From JAALKW01 sp033791145 (GTDB lineage: Bacteria; Pseudomonadota; Gammaproteobacteria; Legionellales; Legionellaceae), in contig JASJHH010000194.1 of NCBI GenBank assembly GCA_033791145.1, positions 1 to 11,206 on the forward strand: a stretch of 11,206 nucleotides of DNA, given 5' to 3'. The position numbers were made by a program, and so were the translations under genes. Positions within the stretch are counted from its first letter, which is position 1. The number at the start of each line of letters is the position of its first letter. The notes under the pieces are model-generated. The model worked only from the letters and a program-made list of their open reading frames with translations, made no database searches and was not told where the DNA came from. Shown in pieces: positions 1 to 5,675 of the stretch.

Positions 1-21
1 TTCAGTCTCTATCCAAGGCAT
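1..21 (-). CDS. Transposase start, probably IS481 family (partial, cut by window edge)
   Basis: Read on the minus strand, an ATG at 21-19 opens a frame that gives MPWIETE before the window ends. An AAGGAG ribosome binding site lies at 33-28, six bases upstream of the ATG. From what I know of the family, an N-terminus of the form MPW-(K/I)-E-T-x is typical of IS481-family DDE transposases. Only seven codons are visible, so the catalytic domain cannot be checked and the gene could be intact or broken outside the window. The adjacent element end at 58-101 supports the call. Any other gene starting MPWIETE would be possible but less likely. Confidence 0.5.
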
Positions 22-57
22 CACAGACTCCTTATTATTTGTCTGGATCCAGATTAA

Positions 58-101
58 CTGTTACCTATGTCTCCGGTCACTTCTGTTACCGATGTCTCCG
101 G
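58..101. repeat. Two 19-bp direct repeats at the IS end
   Basis: CTGTTACCTATGTCTCCGG at 58-76 recurs at 83-101 with one change (T to G at the ninth base), giving a 25-bp period. Such spaced repeats just inside an IS end are plausible transposase binding sites. That role is inferred from position only. Confidence 0.7.
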
Positions 102-117
102 GTCGGACCTACGGGCA

Positions 118-200
118 CCTTCCCCCGCCCGCGGGAGAAGGGCGTTCTAAATAACTTTTCGTCTAAAGCTATGACCTATTGTCAACTAAAACTTAAGGCT
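118..200. repeat. Dispersed hairpin-containing repeat, copy A
   Basis: This ~80-bp stretch begins with a GC-rich hairpin: stem 118-128 pairs with 131-141 with one mismatch, around CCCGCCCGCGGG. It continues with GCGTTCTAA, then a T-rich stretch, GTCTAAAG and GACC, and ends near AAGGC at 200. The same order of motifs recurs at 438-518, so it is a genuine repeat family. Copy A lacks the long inverted arms that flank copy B. It lies immediately beside the IS end. Confidence 0.7.
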
Positions 201-210
201 AGTTGGAAGA

Positions 211-278
211 GCGGAGATCCATCCTGAAAGCAACACGAGTGTACATTTATAATAGATCTCCGCCTACGCGGAGATGAC
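211..278. repeat. Palindromic repeat cluster (GCGGAGATC / GATCTCCGC)
   Basis: GCGGAGATC at 211-219 is followed by its exact complement GATCTCCGC at 255-263, and then by GCGGAGAT at 268-275. The middle arm can therefore pair either way: an 8-bp stem with a CTAC loop (256-275), or a longer-range hairpin with 211-219. The trailing GGAGATGAC resembles the complement of the palindrome at the far right end of the window. Intergenic palindromes of this kind are common in host-associated gammaproteobacteria. No function can be assigned. Confidence 0.65.
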
Positions 279-339
279 TAAGTCTGGTGTAAAACTCGCA
301 TCTTGAAGTAAATTGGGTATAGAAGTGATTCAAATTAAT

Positions 340-580
340 TCTATTAATCAACTCACCTTACGCACTGACTCTTGCTTTACATCTCAAATTCATTAAAATT
401 TTCCTTCTGTTTATCTGTCATACCCACTGAAGCTGTCATTCCCGCCCGCGGGAGAAGGACGTTCTAATCAACTTTCCGTCTAAAGACGTGACCAAACTTC
501 AAGTTATTTTATAAAGGCGAATTTTTAATGAATTTGAGATTATGAATCAAGTGTCAGTGCGTAAGATGAGTAATCAATTT
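340..580. repeat. MITE-like element with ~60-bp imperfect inverted arms
   Basis: The left arm (about 340-402) and right arm (about 519-580) are imperfect reverse complements. TTAATGAATTTGAGAT at 525-540 and GTCAGTGCGTAAGATGAGT at 553-571 both have counterparts on the opposite strand of the left arm, with a single mismatch in the second. The ~115-bp interior contains copy B of the hairpin repeat (438-518). There is no coding sequence inside. The layout fits a non-autonomous palindromic element, or two inverted copies of one repeat flanking another. I could not identify a target-site duplication. The region 300-600 otherwise holds nothing I can name. Confidence 0.6.
438..518. repeat. Dispersed hairpin-containing repeat, copy B
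   Basis: This is the second copy of the 118-200 repeat. It opens with ATTCCCGCCCGCGGGAGAAGG at 438-458, then GTTCTAA, TTTCCGTCTAAAG and GTGACC, ending with a diverged tail at AAAGGC. It sits in the interior of the long inverted repeat. Similarity to copy A is high in the first ~55 bp and drifts in the tail, so the two copies are not recent duplicates. Confidence 0.7.
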
Positions 581-609
581 AAAACCTACGGGGTCGGAGG
601 CTGATAGAT

Positions 610-1083
610 CTAAACGATTTCCAGTTCCTTCTGACTCATCATTTGAAATAAACTTTCTTTTTTTGTTTCAAAAAAAATATGCACCCGATCTGTTGTCCAC
701 GTCGGTATCCCTGAACCAAAAAAGTCTTGATCCTCTGTCCAAATCGCACTATTTAAAGCCAGTGCAGTTGCTACAATAGGCCAATCATTAATGTCACGGC
801 TTTTAATACGTTCATAGGCTTCTTTTGCATGTTTTTCATAAATCGTTTTATCTACAATTTTAAACAGACATTGAAGCTTCGATAGCAGCGACAATGCTGG
901 CTCAACAGAAAGGTTACGTTTTTCAAAAATAAGAGGTAAATATTTTTCAGCATCCAATACACAAACATCAGGCACAAAAAAATTGACTGTTTCAGCATGC
1001 TTAACAATTAAATCTCTTACTTTATTTCCTAAAACAGCCCGAATCAAAATATTTGCATCTAGCGCCAAACAACGAAGAGACAT
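610..1083 (-). CDS. PIN-domain ribonuclease toxin (VapC-like)
   Basis: This 157-residue protein has the layout of a PIN-domain metal-dependent RNase, the usual toxin of type II toxin-antitoxin pairs. The first acidic residue is D9 in ALDANILIRAVLG, followed by E46 in DAEKY, D97 and D100 in the RDINDWPIVATAL block, and D118/D120 in WTEDQDFFG. These would bind the catalytic Mg2+ or Mn2+. The DWP-(I/V)-VATAL wording resembles the PIN_2 subgroup more than classical VapC; this is recalled, not searched. Its ATG overlaps the antitoxin stop by one base (TAATG), which implies translational coupling, and AAGGA lies at 1099-1095. All acidic positions look present, so it is probably active. The RNA target is unknown. 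Confidence 0.85.
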   Translation of the reverse strand: MSLRCLALDANILIRAVLGNKVRDLIVKHAETVNFFVPDVCVLDAEKYLPLIFEKRNLSVEPALSLLSKLQCLFKIVDKTIYEKHAKEAYERIKSRDINDWPIVATALALNSAIWTEDQDFFGSGIPTWTTDRVHIFFETKKESLFQMMSQKELEIV

Positions 1084-1352
1084 TATTCTTTTTGTCCTTC
1101 TTTTCGTAGTGCACGAAACGTGACTAGTAATTCATCTTCACTGATACCTTCCGAAACCAGTAGTTTTTCAAGTTTAAGCGCTGCTTCTTTTAGCGCATCC
1201 AACTTAGATTGTTTTACATGCTGCCGTGTTGGAATATAATAACCAACTGTTTCTCCATGACGCGTAATCGCAACAGGAACAGCTGTCAAAAGATATTGAG
1301 GAAGATGTGAACGAAATTCACGCACACCAACTTTTAAAACAGATGAACTCAT
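1083..1352 (-). CDS. Antitoxin of the Phd/YefM type, partner of the PIN toxin
   Basis: This is an 89-residue protein. Its N-terminal half (SVLKVGVREFRSHLPQYL, then VPVAITRHGETVGYYIP at about 25-41) matches the Phd/YefM fold: a VGVREFR-type first strand and helix, then an ITRHG(E/K)xVG hairpin. That domain dimerises and binds DNA. The charged helical C-terminal half (about 49-89) would wrap around and neutralise the toxin. I chose the ATG at 1352 because AGGG (1362-1359) lies six bases upstream and a promoter and operator lie just beyond. The open frame continues to 1505, but that part runs through the promoter and the end of the pilin gene. Phd/YefM antitoxins paired with PIN toxins are known. 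It is expected to repress its own operon through the inverted repeat at 1367-1386. Confidence 0.85.
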   Translation of the reverse strand: MSSSVLKVGVREFRSHLPQYLLTAVPVAITRHGETVGYYIPTRQHVKQSKLDALKEAALKLEKLLVSEGISEDELLVTFRALRKEGQKE

Positions 1353-1366
1353 ATCGCACCCTAAAA

Positions 1367-1387
1367 TGTGTACCCTTGTGTACACAA
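1367..1387. promoter_or_regulatory. Probable autoregulatory operator with TGTACA core
   Basis: TGTGTAC (1367-1373) and GTACACA (1380-1386) form an inverted repeat with a six-base spacer. The right part is itself a 12-bp palindrome, TTGTGTACACAA (1376-1387), with TGTACA at 1379-1384; a weaker TGTACC lies at 1369-1374. YefM-type antitoxins are known to bind palindromes with a TGTACA core, one strong and one weak. The site overlaps the -10 and the predicted start, so binding should block transcription. Confidence 0.65.
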
Positions 1388-1412
1388 TAGGGTTCGAGAG
1401 AATTTTTGTCAA
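1384..1412 (-). promoter_or_regulatory. Sigma-70 promoter of the toxin-antitoxin operon
   Basis: On the minus strand a perfect -35 TTGACA (1412-1407) is separated by 17 bases from -10 TATTGT (1389-1384). This predicts transcription starting near 1377 and a leader of about 25 bases before the antitoxin ATG at 1352. The -35 lies just past the pilin stop codon (1419-1417), so the module has its own promoter independent of pilin transcription. Confidence 0.7.
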
Positions 1413-1416
1413 GTAC

Positions 1417-1878
1417 TTAGCTTCCATATGAGCGACACGTAGCCGGTCGATATTTAGAGGCAAGTGTGCCGCCATTGCATACCCAAGATACATCGCCTGT
1501 TGCATGCAAGGTTGGGGTTAAAATTAACGTGCTTTTTTTACCCACTGCCGCTGTGTACATCACAACAATTGCTGCTGTTTTATCTAAAATACTAATAGAC
1601 GCAACATTAGGTGTTGCAGGGGGGCTTTCATAGCCTGTCTCGGTTTGCGTTTTAGGTAAACTATGCGTGATTAACACCGACTCAGAAATCGCAAGCTTTG
1701 CAGCAGACGCTAAATTAACCCCCTCAATCACACGCGCTCGCGTGGTGTAATCTTGATAAGCGGGTATTGCAACAGCTGCTAATATGCCAATAATTGCAAC
1801 CACAATCATGAGCTCGATTAAAGTAAAGCCTTGGGGTTTGGTTTGAGATTTAATTTGAGATTTTTTTAAATATTTCAT
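1417..1878 (-). CDS. Type IV pilin, major-pilin type (PilA/PilE family)
   Basis: This 153-residue prepilin has a 17-residue lysine-rich leader ending in G17. The prepilin peptidase site and hydrophobic helix follow: FTLIELMIVVAIIGILAAVA, with Glu5 of the mature protein at E22. The AIPAYQDYTTRARV stretch is typical of gammaproteobacterial PilA/PilE. C134 (WVCNGG) and C148 (ATCRS) near the end should form the disulfide-bonded D-region loop. Length is normal. The subunit would assemble into an envelope pilus for twitching, adhesion or DNA uptake. AAGGAAG at 1892-1886 is a good ribosome binding site, seven bases before the ATG. I saw no -24/-12 (sigma-54) promoter upstream. It is divergent from bolA, and no other pilus gene is present. 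A minor pilin is possible, but the D-region and length favour a major subunit. Confidence 0.9.
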   Translation of the reverse strand: MKYLKKSQIKSQTKPQGFTLIELMIVVAIIGILAAVAIPAYQDYTTRARVIEGVNLASAAKLAISESVLITHSLPKTQTETGYESPPATPNVASISILDKTAAIVVMYTAAVGKKSTLILTPTLHATGDVSWVCNGGTLASKYRPATCRSYGS

Positions 1879-1964
1879 GATACATCTTCCTTGGTATCAG
1901 GTGACAAACACGCAAAAAATGCTTACACTCCGTGACATCTTTTACGTACGATATGCTATTTCCG

Positions 1965-2303
1965 ATGACTCGAAAAAAACGATTACATGATGCGCTATCT
2001 TCCGCTTTATTACCAGTATTTTTAGATGTTTTAGATGAATCCGGTAATCACAGTCGCCCAGGCGTTGAAACACACTTTAAAGTGATTTTAGTTTCAGACA
2101 AATTTAACAACACAACACGCATCGCGCGCCATCGCTTAATCAATGATTTGGCGCAGCATGAATTTAAAACAGGCTTGCATGCCTTAAGCCTGCATTTATA
2201 TACACCTAACGAATGGGAAGCACGCGGCAATCCAAAACCTACTTCTCCACCTTGCCATAATCACTCATCGGCTATAGACATCAAGAAAAATGAGCAACAA
2301 TAG
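1965..2303 (+). CDS. bolA: BolA-family protein
   Basis: From the ATG at 1965 the product is 112 residues and aligns over its length with E. coli BolA (105 residues). Recognisable blocks are PVFLDVLDESGNHSRPG (17-33), THFKVILVSDKF (36-47), RHRLINDL (55-62) and HALSLHLYTPNEWE (72-85). The loop residue is His (H29), as in BolA_H-type proteins, and conserved histidines H72 and H77 are present. BolA partners with monothiol glutaredoxins around a [2Fe-2S] cluster and in some species acts as a morphology and stress transcription factor. The C-terminal tail after PTSPPC (92-97) is a lineage-specific extension. Upstream in-frame starts exist at 1953 (ATG) and 1932 (GTG), but none of the three has a clear ribosome binding site; 1965 best fits the family length. 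Its last 23 bases overlap the convergent gene at 2281. Confidence 0.9.
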   Translation: MTRKKRLHDALSSALLPVFLDVLDESGNHSRPGVETHFKVILVSDKFNNTTRIARHRLINDLAQHEFKTGLHALSLHLYTPNEWEARGNPKPTSPPCHNHSSAIDIKKNEQQ

Positions 2304-3108
2304 CATTGTTCGCACGCTCTCTTTCATTTATTTCCGAGCCTTCACGAAGAAAAAAACTACAATGTTTGACTAAATCAGAGGTTAGTCTGTGAATAAAGGC
2401 TTTATCCTCTAACGCTTCCTGTGGGGAAGTTCTTAGTCTCGAAGGAAACGATCGAACAAACCGATGCAGTTCACTTTCATCTAATATTAATTTAGAACGC
2501 AATTCTACCGGTCCAAGCCTCTTCAAATCATCATCATTAAAAAACAACTGGTTACCTTTTAACTTAATAGATTGTACATGGGAAGGAATCGCAGAAAGGA
2601 TTTTAACTAAATCTTCGATGCTTCGATGGGCTTTCAGATCAAACTTAATCTCAACTGCTTTTATATTTTTCGTTATGTTTGAAAAATGAAAAACCATTCC
2701 TTTTGTTTCTAATTGACCATTATCACGATATATATATATTTCGTGAGGTTCGTCCCCCTGCCTACCCCATGGTGGAATAATCACGTTTGGCTTGTAGCGT
2801 CCTAGTGGTACATAATGCTGCCCTGATGAAGTAAATATATCGAATAACTGTTGCGCAGAAAGCGCGTTAAATTGACTATCAGCACCTACAGGCTCAATAA
2901 CTACAGGCACATGCGTATTTGGAAAAAAATGCCTGTAAACGGGAGCCTCCAAAGCAGGAATTTCTAAGGCAGTAATTTCTAAAGCAGTAATTTCTATAAC
3001 TCCTAAAAGAGGAGTTTCTACTAAAGCAGGAGAGAAAAAGGTATTTAAAGCATCACGCATGAAGTTTAAAATATTTTTCAAAAGTTGTATAAAAGTAACA
3101 GGGGGCAT
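2281..3108 (-). CDS. Unrecognised protein with pentapeptide repeats and an LRR-like motif; possible effector
   Basis: I do not recognise this 275-residue protein. From the N-terminus it shows an amphipathic segment (4-26), a tandem run of EITAL-type pentapeptides (about 39-56), a middle region rich in strands, and one segment IPSHVQSIKLKGNQLF (174-189). That segment matches a bacterial leucine-rich-repeat unit (IPxxVxxLxLxxNxL). The C-terminus is charged, with REGSEINERER at 255-265, ten residues from the end. Such glutamate-rich tails occur in Dot/Icm type IV effectors, so an effector role is possible but not shown. The ATG at 3108 is chosen because a promoter-like TTGTTC-N17-TATAAT lies just upstream, although it lacks a good ribosome binding site. 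An in-frame ATG at 3180 would add 24 unremarkable residues and place the promoter inside the gene. Confidence 0.6.
   Translation of the reverse strand: MPPVTFIQLLKNILNFMRDALNTFFSPALVETPLLGVIEITALEITALEIPALEAPVYRHFFPNTHVPVVIEPVGADSQFNALSAQQLFDIFTSSGQHYVPLGRYKPNVIIPPWGRQGDEPHEIYIYRDNGQLETKGMVFHFSNITKNIKAVEIKFDLKAHRSIEDLVKILSAIPSHVQSIKLKGNQLFFNDDDLKRLGPVELRSKLILDESELHRFVRSFPSRLRTSPQEALEDKAFIHRLTSDLVKHCSFFLREGSEINERERANNAIVAHFS
2951..2995. repeat. Three tandem 15-bp units inside the unrecognised gene
   Basis: Units start at 2951, 2966 and 2981 and follow the form AA(A/G)GCAG(G/T)AATTTCT, differing by one or two bases. Read on the minus strand they encode (E)ITAL, (E)ITAL and (E)IPAL. Fifteen is a multiple of three, so copy-number change by replication slippage would keep the frame. 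Copy number may therefore vary between strains. Confidence 0.85.
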
Positions 3109-3132
3109 GGGGGAATTTCTCAAAAAAAAATT

Positions 3133-3161
3133 ATTATACTCTAAATGAGCACAATGAACAA
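3133..3161 (-). promoter_or_regulatory. Candidate promoter of the minus-strand unrecognised gene
   Basis: On the minus strand TTGTTC (3161-3156) is followed after 17 bases by a perfect TATAAT (3138-3133). The predicted start, near 3126, gives a short leader of about 18 bases before the ATG at 3108. It lies inside the longer reading frame that begins at 3180, which argues for the shorter protein. Confidence 0.45.
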
Positions 3162-3209
3162 CAAACGGTCTTTTTTGCATGACAATACGCTCGCCGAATG
3201 CGCCAGCTT

Positions 3210-3257
3210 TTGTTAAACTCGTTTCGATTTTAATTTCAATTATATATTGAGCTTTTC
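3210..3257 (+). promoter_or_regulatory. AT-rich segment before mutS, possible promoter of the mutS-tamAB-hemB cluster
   Basis: The stretch contains TTGTTA (3210-3215) and a -10-like TATATT (3243-3248), but the two are 27 bases apart and cannot form one promoter. TATATT would need a poor -35 around 3220-3225. It lies only ten bases before the mutS ATG, so the transcript leader would be very short. There is no clear ribosome binding site (only TGAG at 3248-3251). A promoter is expected here, but the sequence does not fix it. Confidence 0.25.
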
Positions 3258-5675
3258 ATGCCTACTCCCAAACATACTCCCATGATGCAACAATATTTAG
3301 GCATCAAATCCAATCATCCTGACATGCTACTGCTGTACCGCATGGGTGATTTTTATGAGCTATTTTTTGAAGATGCTGTGCATGCAGCAAAGCTGCTTGA
3401 TTTAAACCTCACGCACCGCGGGCAAGCCAATGGCAAACCGATTCCTATGGCAGGTGTGCCTTATCACGCCATTGAAAATTATTTAACTCGCCTCATCAAA
3501 AAAGGCGAATCTGTCGCGATTTGTGAACAAATCGGCGACCCTGCTTTAAGCAAAGGTCCTGTTGAGCGCCAAGTGGTTCGTATTGTCACCCCAGGCACTG
3601 TGACGGATGACGTCCTGCTCGACGCAAAATCTGATACGCTGCTGGTTGCGATTCACGCCACTAAAAATAATATTGGTCTTGCATGGGTTGATTTAAGTGG
3701 CGGGCGATTTCATCTTTTAGAGCTTAATCATCATGCTGAACTCATGGCGGCACTCACGCGTTTAAATCCTGCTGAAATTTTAATTCAAGAAACACTGGCT
3801 CACACATTAAAACAAACCCCTTATCCATTGCATATCCGCCCTGCTTGGGAATTTGAACTCGCACAAGCAAAAATTGCTTTATGTGAGCAGTTTGATACAC
3901 ATGATTTACATGCTTTTGGCGAGCAAAACTATCCGACTGCTTTTTCTGCGGCAGGTGCACTACTTGCTTATTTAAATATTACGCAGCGCCAAGCACTCCC
4001 GCATTTAAGCACTTTAACGCTTGAAAAGAACGATGATTATTTAGAGCTCGATGCAGCCACGCAATTACATTTAGGCTTATTTAATAATCAACAAGGTACA
4101 GATGCAAATACACTCTTTAATACTTTAGACCACAGCGCATCCTCGATGGGAAGCCGGCTTTTAAAGCGCTGGTTAAATCGCCCATTGCGTTGTCATACAC
4201 GCCTTAACGCACGCCAACAAAGTATTGCTGAATTAATCAAAAAACAAGAGATAGATTTAATCCATCAAACCATCAAAAAAACACGCGATCTTGAACGCAT
4301 TGCCTCACGCATTGCTTTGAAATCAGCGCGTCCACGCGATTTAATTCAAGTGCGTGAAACACTGACTGTACTTCCCGAACTACACCAGCTTTTATTTCAG
4401 CAATATCAAGCAGAACAACTCACAGCGCTTGCAGATGCCCTTACCCCGCAGCCTGATTTGCTCGCACTACTGAACAAAGCCTTAGTCGAAACCCCACCCG
4501 TGCTGATTCGTGATGGCGGTGTCATTGCAACAGGCTATGATAGCTTGCTCGATGAGTATCGCGCGCTCAGTGAACATTCAACCGATGCTTTAAAACAACT
4601 TGAAGCAGAAGAAAAGAAACGCTCAGGCCTCTCGACGCTTAAATTTGGTTTTAATCGCGTGCATGGCTATTATATTGAACTCTCACGCGCGCAATCCAAA
4701 AGTACGATTCCGGCGCATTACGAACGCAAACAAACGCTTAAAAATACCGAGCGCTATATTACCGCCGAACTTAAAACCTTTGAAGAAAAAGTGCTCTCGG
4801 CCGAATCGAAAGCACAAGCACGTGAACGTGCCTTATACGATGAGCTCTTAAGTACATTACAAACGCATATTACCCTGCTCACACATACAGCCAATGCCAT
4901 TGCTGAACTTGATGTTTTAAATACGCTTGCTGAACGCGCTGAAGCGCTCAACTGGCATGCCCCAACACTCACGAATACGCCAGGCATTAATATCCAAGCC
5001 GGCCGACATCCCGTGATTGAAGCACTGCTTAAAAATCAATTTATTGCCAATAATTTAACACTGACACCCACACAAAATACCTTGCTCATCACAGGCCCTA
5101 ATATGGGTGGAAAATCCACCTATATGCGCCAAACGGCTTTAATTATTTTACTTGCACACATCGGCAGCTATGTCCCTGCAAAAAGCGCTTCAATAGGCCC
5201 TATTGATAAATTATTCACACGCATTGGCGCCAATGATGATTTAGCAAAAGGCCGCTCAACGTTTATGGTTGAGATGACTGAAACAGCTTATATTTTAAGA
5301 CATGCAACAGAAAACAGCTTGGTTCTAATCGATGAAATTGGGCGCGGCACAAGCACATCCGATGGCGTTGCAATCGCGCATGCCTGTTGCTTATATCTTG
5401 CTGAAAACATTAAAGCCTATACGCTATTTTCAACGCATTATTTTGAACTGACAACACTTGCTGATACCTCAACACATATTAAAAATATACATGTTGACGC
5501 AACTTTGGTAGACGGCCGCATTGTATTTTTGTATCAAATACAATCAGGCCCTGCGAGCAAAAGCTATGGCTTAGATGTTGCAGCACTTGCCGGCATGCCA
5601 AACGCTGTTTTAGACCATGCACGTGCGCATCTACCCAATCAAACAAAAGAAGCGCTTTCTGTTATTCATGAATAA
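3258..5675 (+). CDS. mutS: DNA mismatch repair protein MutS, lacking the C-terminal tetramerisation tail
   Basis: MutS binds mismatches and small loops and, with MutL, starts methyl-directed or strand-specific repair. The 805-residue product begins with HTPMMQQYLGIK, as in E. coli. The mismatch-reading Phe-X-Glu is F32-Y33-E34 in GDFYELF. The connector, lever and clamp regions follow, then the ATPase: Walker A GPNMGGKST (613-621), Walker B with D692-E693, and STHYFELTTL. Positions run one residue behind E. coli (853 residues), so the core is complete and nearly collinear. The protein ends just after AVLDHARAHLP, without the ~47-residue tail that in E. coli carries the beta-clamp contact and the tetramerisation helices. 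The E. coli construct crystallised as MutS-delta-800 is nearly the same length. No frameshifted tail follows, because tamA starts inside the last codons. An active, dimer-only MutS is expected. Confidence 0.97.
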   Translation: MPTPKHTPMMQQYLGIKSNHPDMLLLYRMGDFYELFFEDAVHAAKLLDLNLTHRGQANGKPIPMAGVPYHAIENYLTRLIKKGESVAICEQIGDPALSKGPVERQVVRIVTPGTVTDDVLLDAKSDTLLVAIHATKNNIGLAWVDLSGGRFHLLELNHHAELMAALTRLNPAEILIQETLAHTLKQTPYPLHIRPAWEFELAQAKIALCEQFDTHDLHAFGEQNYPTAFSAAGALLAYLNITQRQALPHLSTLTLEKNDDYLELDAATQLHLGLFNNQQGTDANTLFNTLDHSASSMGSRLLKRWLNRPLRCHTRLNARQQSIAELIKKQEIDLIHQTIKKTRDLERIASRIALKSARPRDLIQVRETLTVLPELHQLLFQQYQAEQLTALADALTPQPDLLALLNKALVETPPVLIRDGGVIATGYDSLLDEYRALSEHSTDALKQLEAEEKKRSGLSTLKFGFNRVHGYYIELSRAQSKSTIPAHYERKQTLKNTERYITAELKTFEEKVLSAESKAQARERALYDELLSTLQTHITLLTHTANAIAELDVLNTLAERAEALNWHAPTLTNTPGINIQAGRHPVIEALLKNQFIANNLTLTPTQNTLLITGPNMGGKSTYMRQTALIILLAHIGSYVPAKSASIGPIDKLFTRIGANDDLAKGRSTFMVEMTETAYILRHATENSLVLIDEIGRGTSTSDGVAIAHACCLYLAENIKAYTLFSTHYFELTTLADTSTHIKNIHVDATLVDGRIVFLYQIQSGPASKSYGLDVAALAGMPNAVLDHARAHLPNQTKEALSVIHE

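Larger units (their letters stand above)
1..103 (-). mobile_element. End of an IS481-like insertion sequence, 5' side of its transposase
   Basis: The segment combines a transposase start with its ribosome binding site (1-33) and a pair of direct repeats (58-76 and 83-101) of the GTTACC-ATGTCTCCGG type. I recall such sequences at or near the ends of IS481-like elements. The exact boundary is uncertain and is probably near 101-110. No target duplication can be identified because the other end lies outside the window. Confidence 0.5.

Noticed and set aside
58..101. Start of a CRISPR array
   Set aside because: There are only two repeats with a 6-base gap between them, so no spacer-sized unit. 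The IS context explains them.
39..227. Open frame of 62 codons on the plus strand
   Set aside because: It runs through the IS end direct repeats and the hairpin repeat, has Arg/Gly/Cys-rich composition typical of chance translation, and has no ribosome binding site.
1353..1505. N-terminal extension of the antitoxin to a start at 1505
   Set aside because: It would cover the toxin-antitoxin promoter and operator and overlap the pilin 3' end in another frame. The ATG at 1352 has a ribosome binding site and gives the normal antitoxin length.
1893..1970. Sigma-54 promoter for the pilin gene
   Set aside because: Many pilin genes use one, so I looked for GG-N10-GC on the minus strand upstream of 1878; none fits.
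2048..2230. Minus-strand frame inside bolA
   Set aside because: It is antisense to the conserved BolA core and has no independent support.
2294..2312. AACAAT-AGC-ATTGTT hairpin at the bolA/unknown gene junction as a terminator
   Set aside because: The stem is only six AT-rich base pairs, lies inside both coding regions, and has no adequate T-run on the bolA side.
4600..4851. Alternative open frame on the plus strand within mutS (also minus-strand frames at 3754-3960 and 4754-4987)
   Set aside because: They lie wholly inside the highly conserved mutS frame and resemble no protein family.
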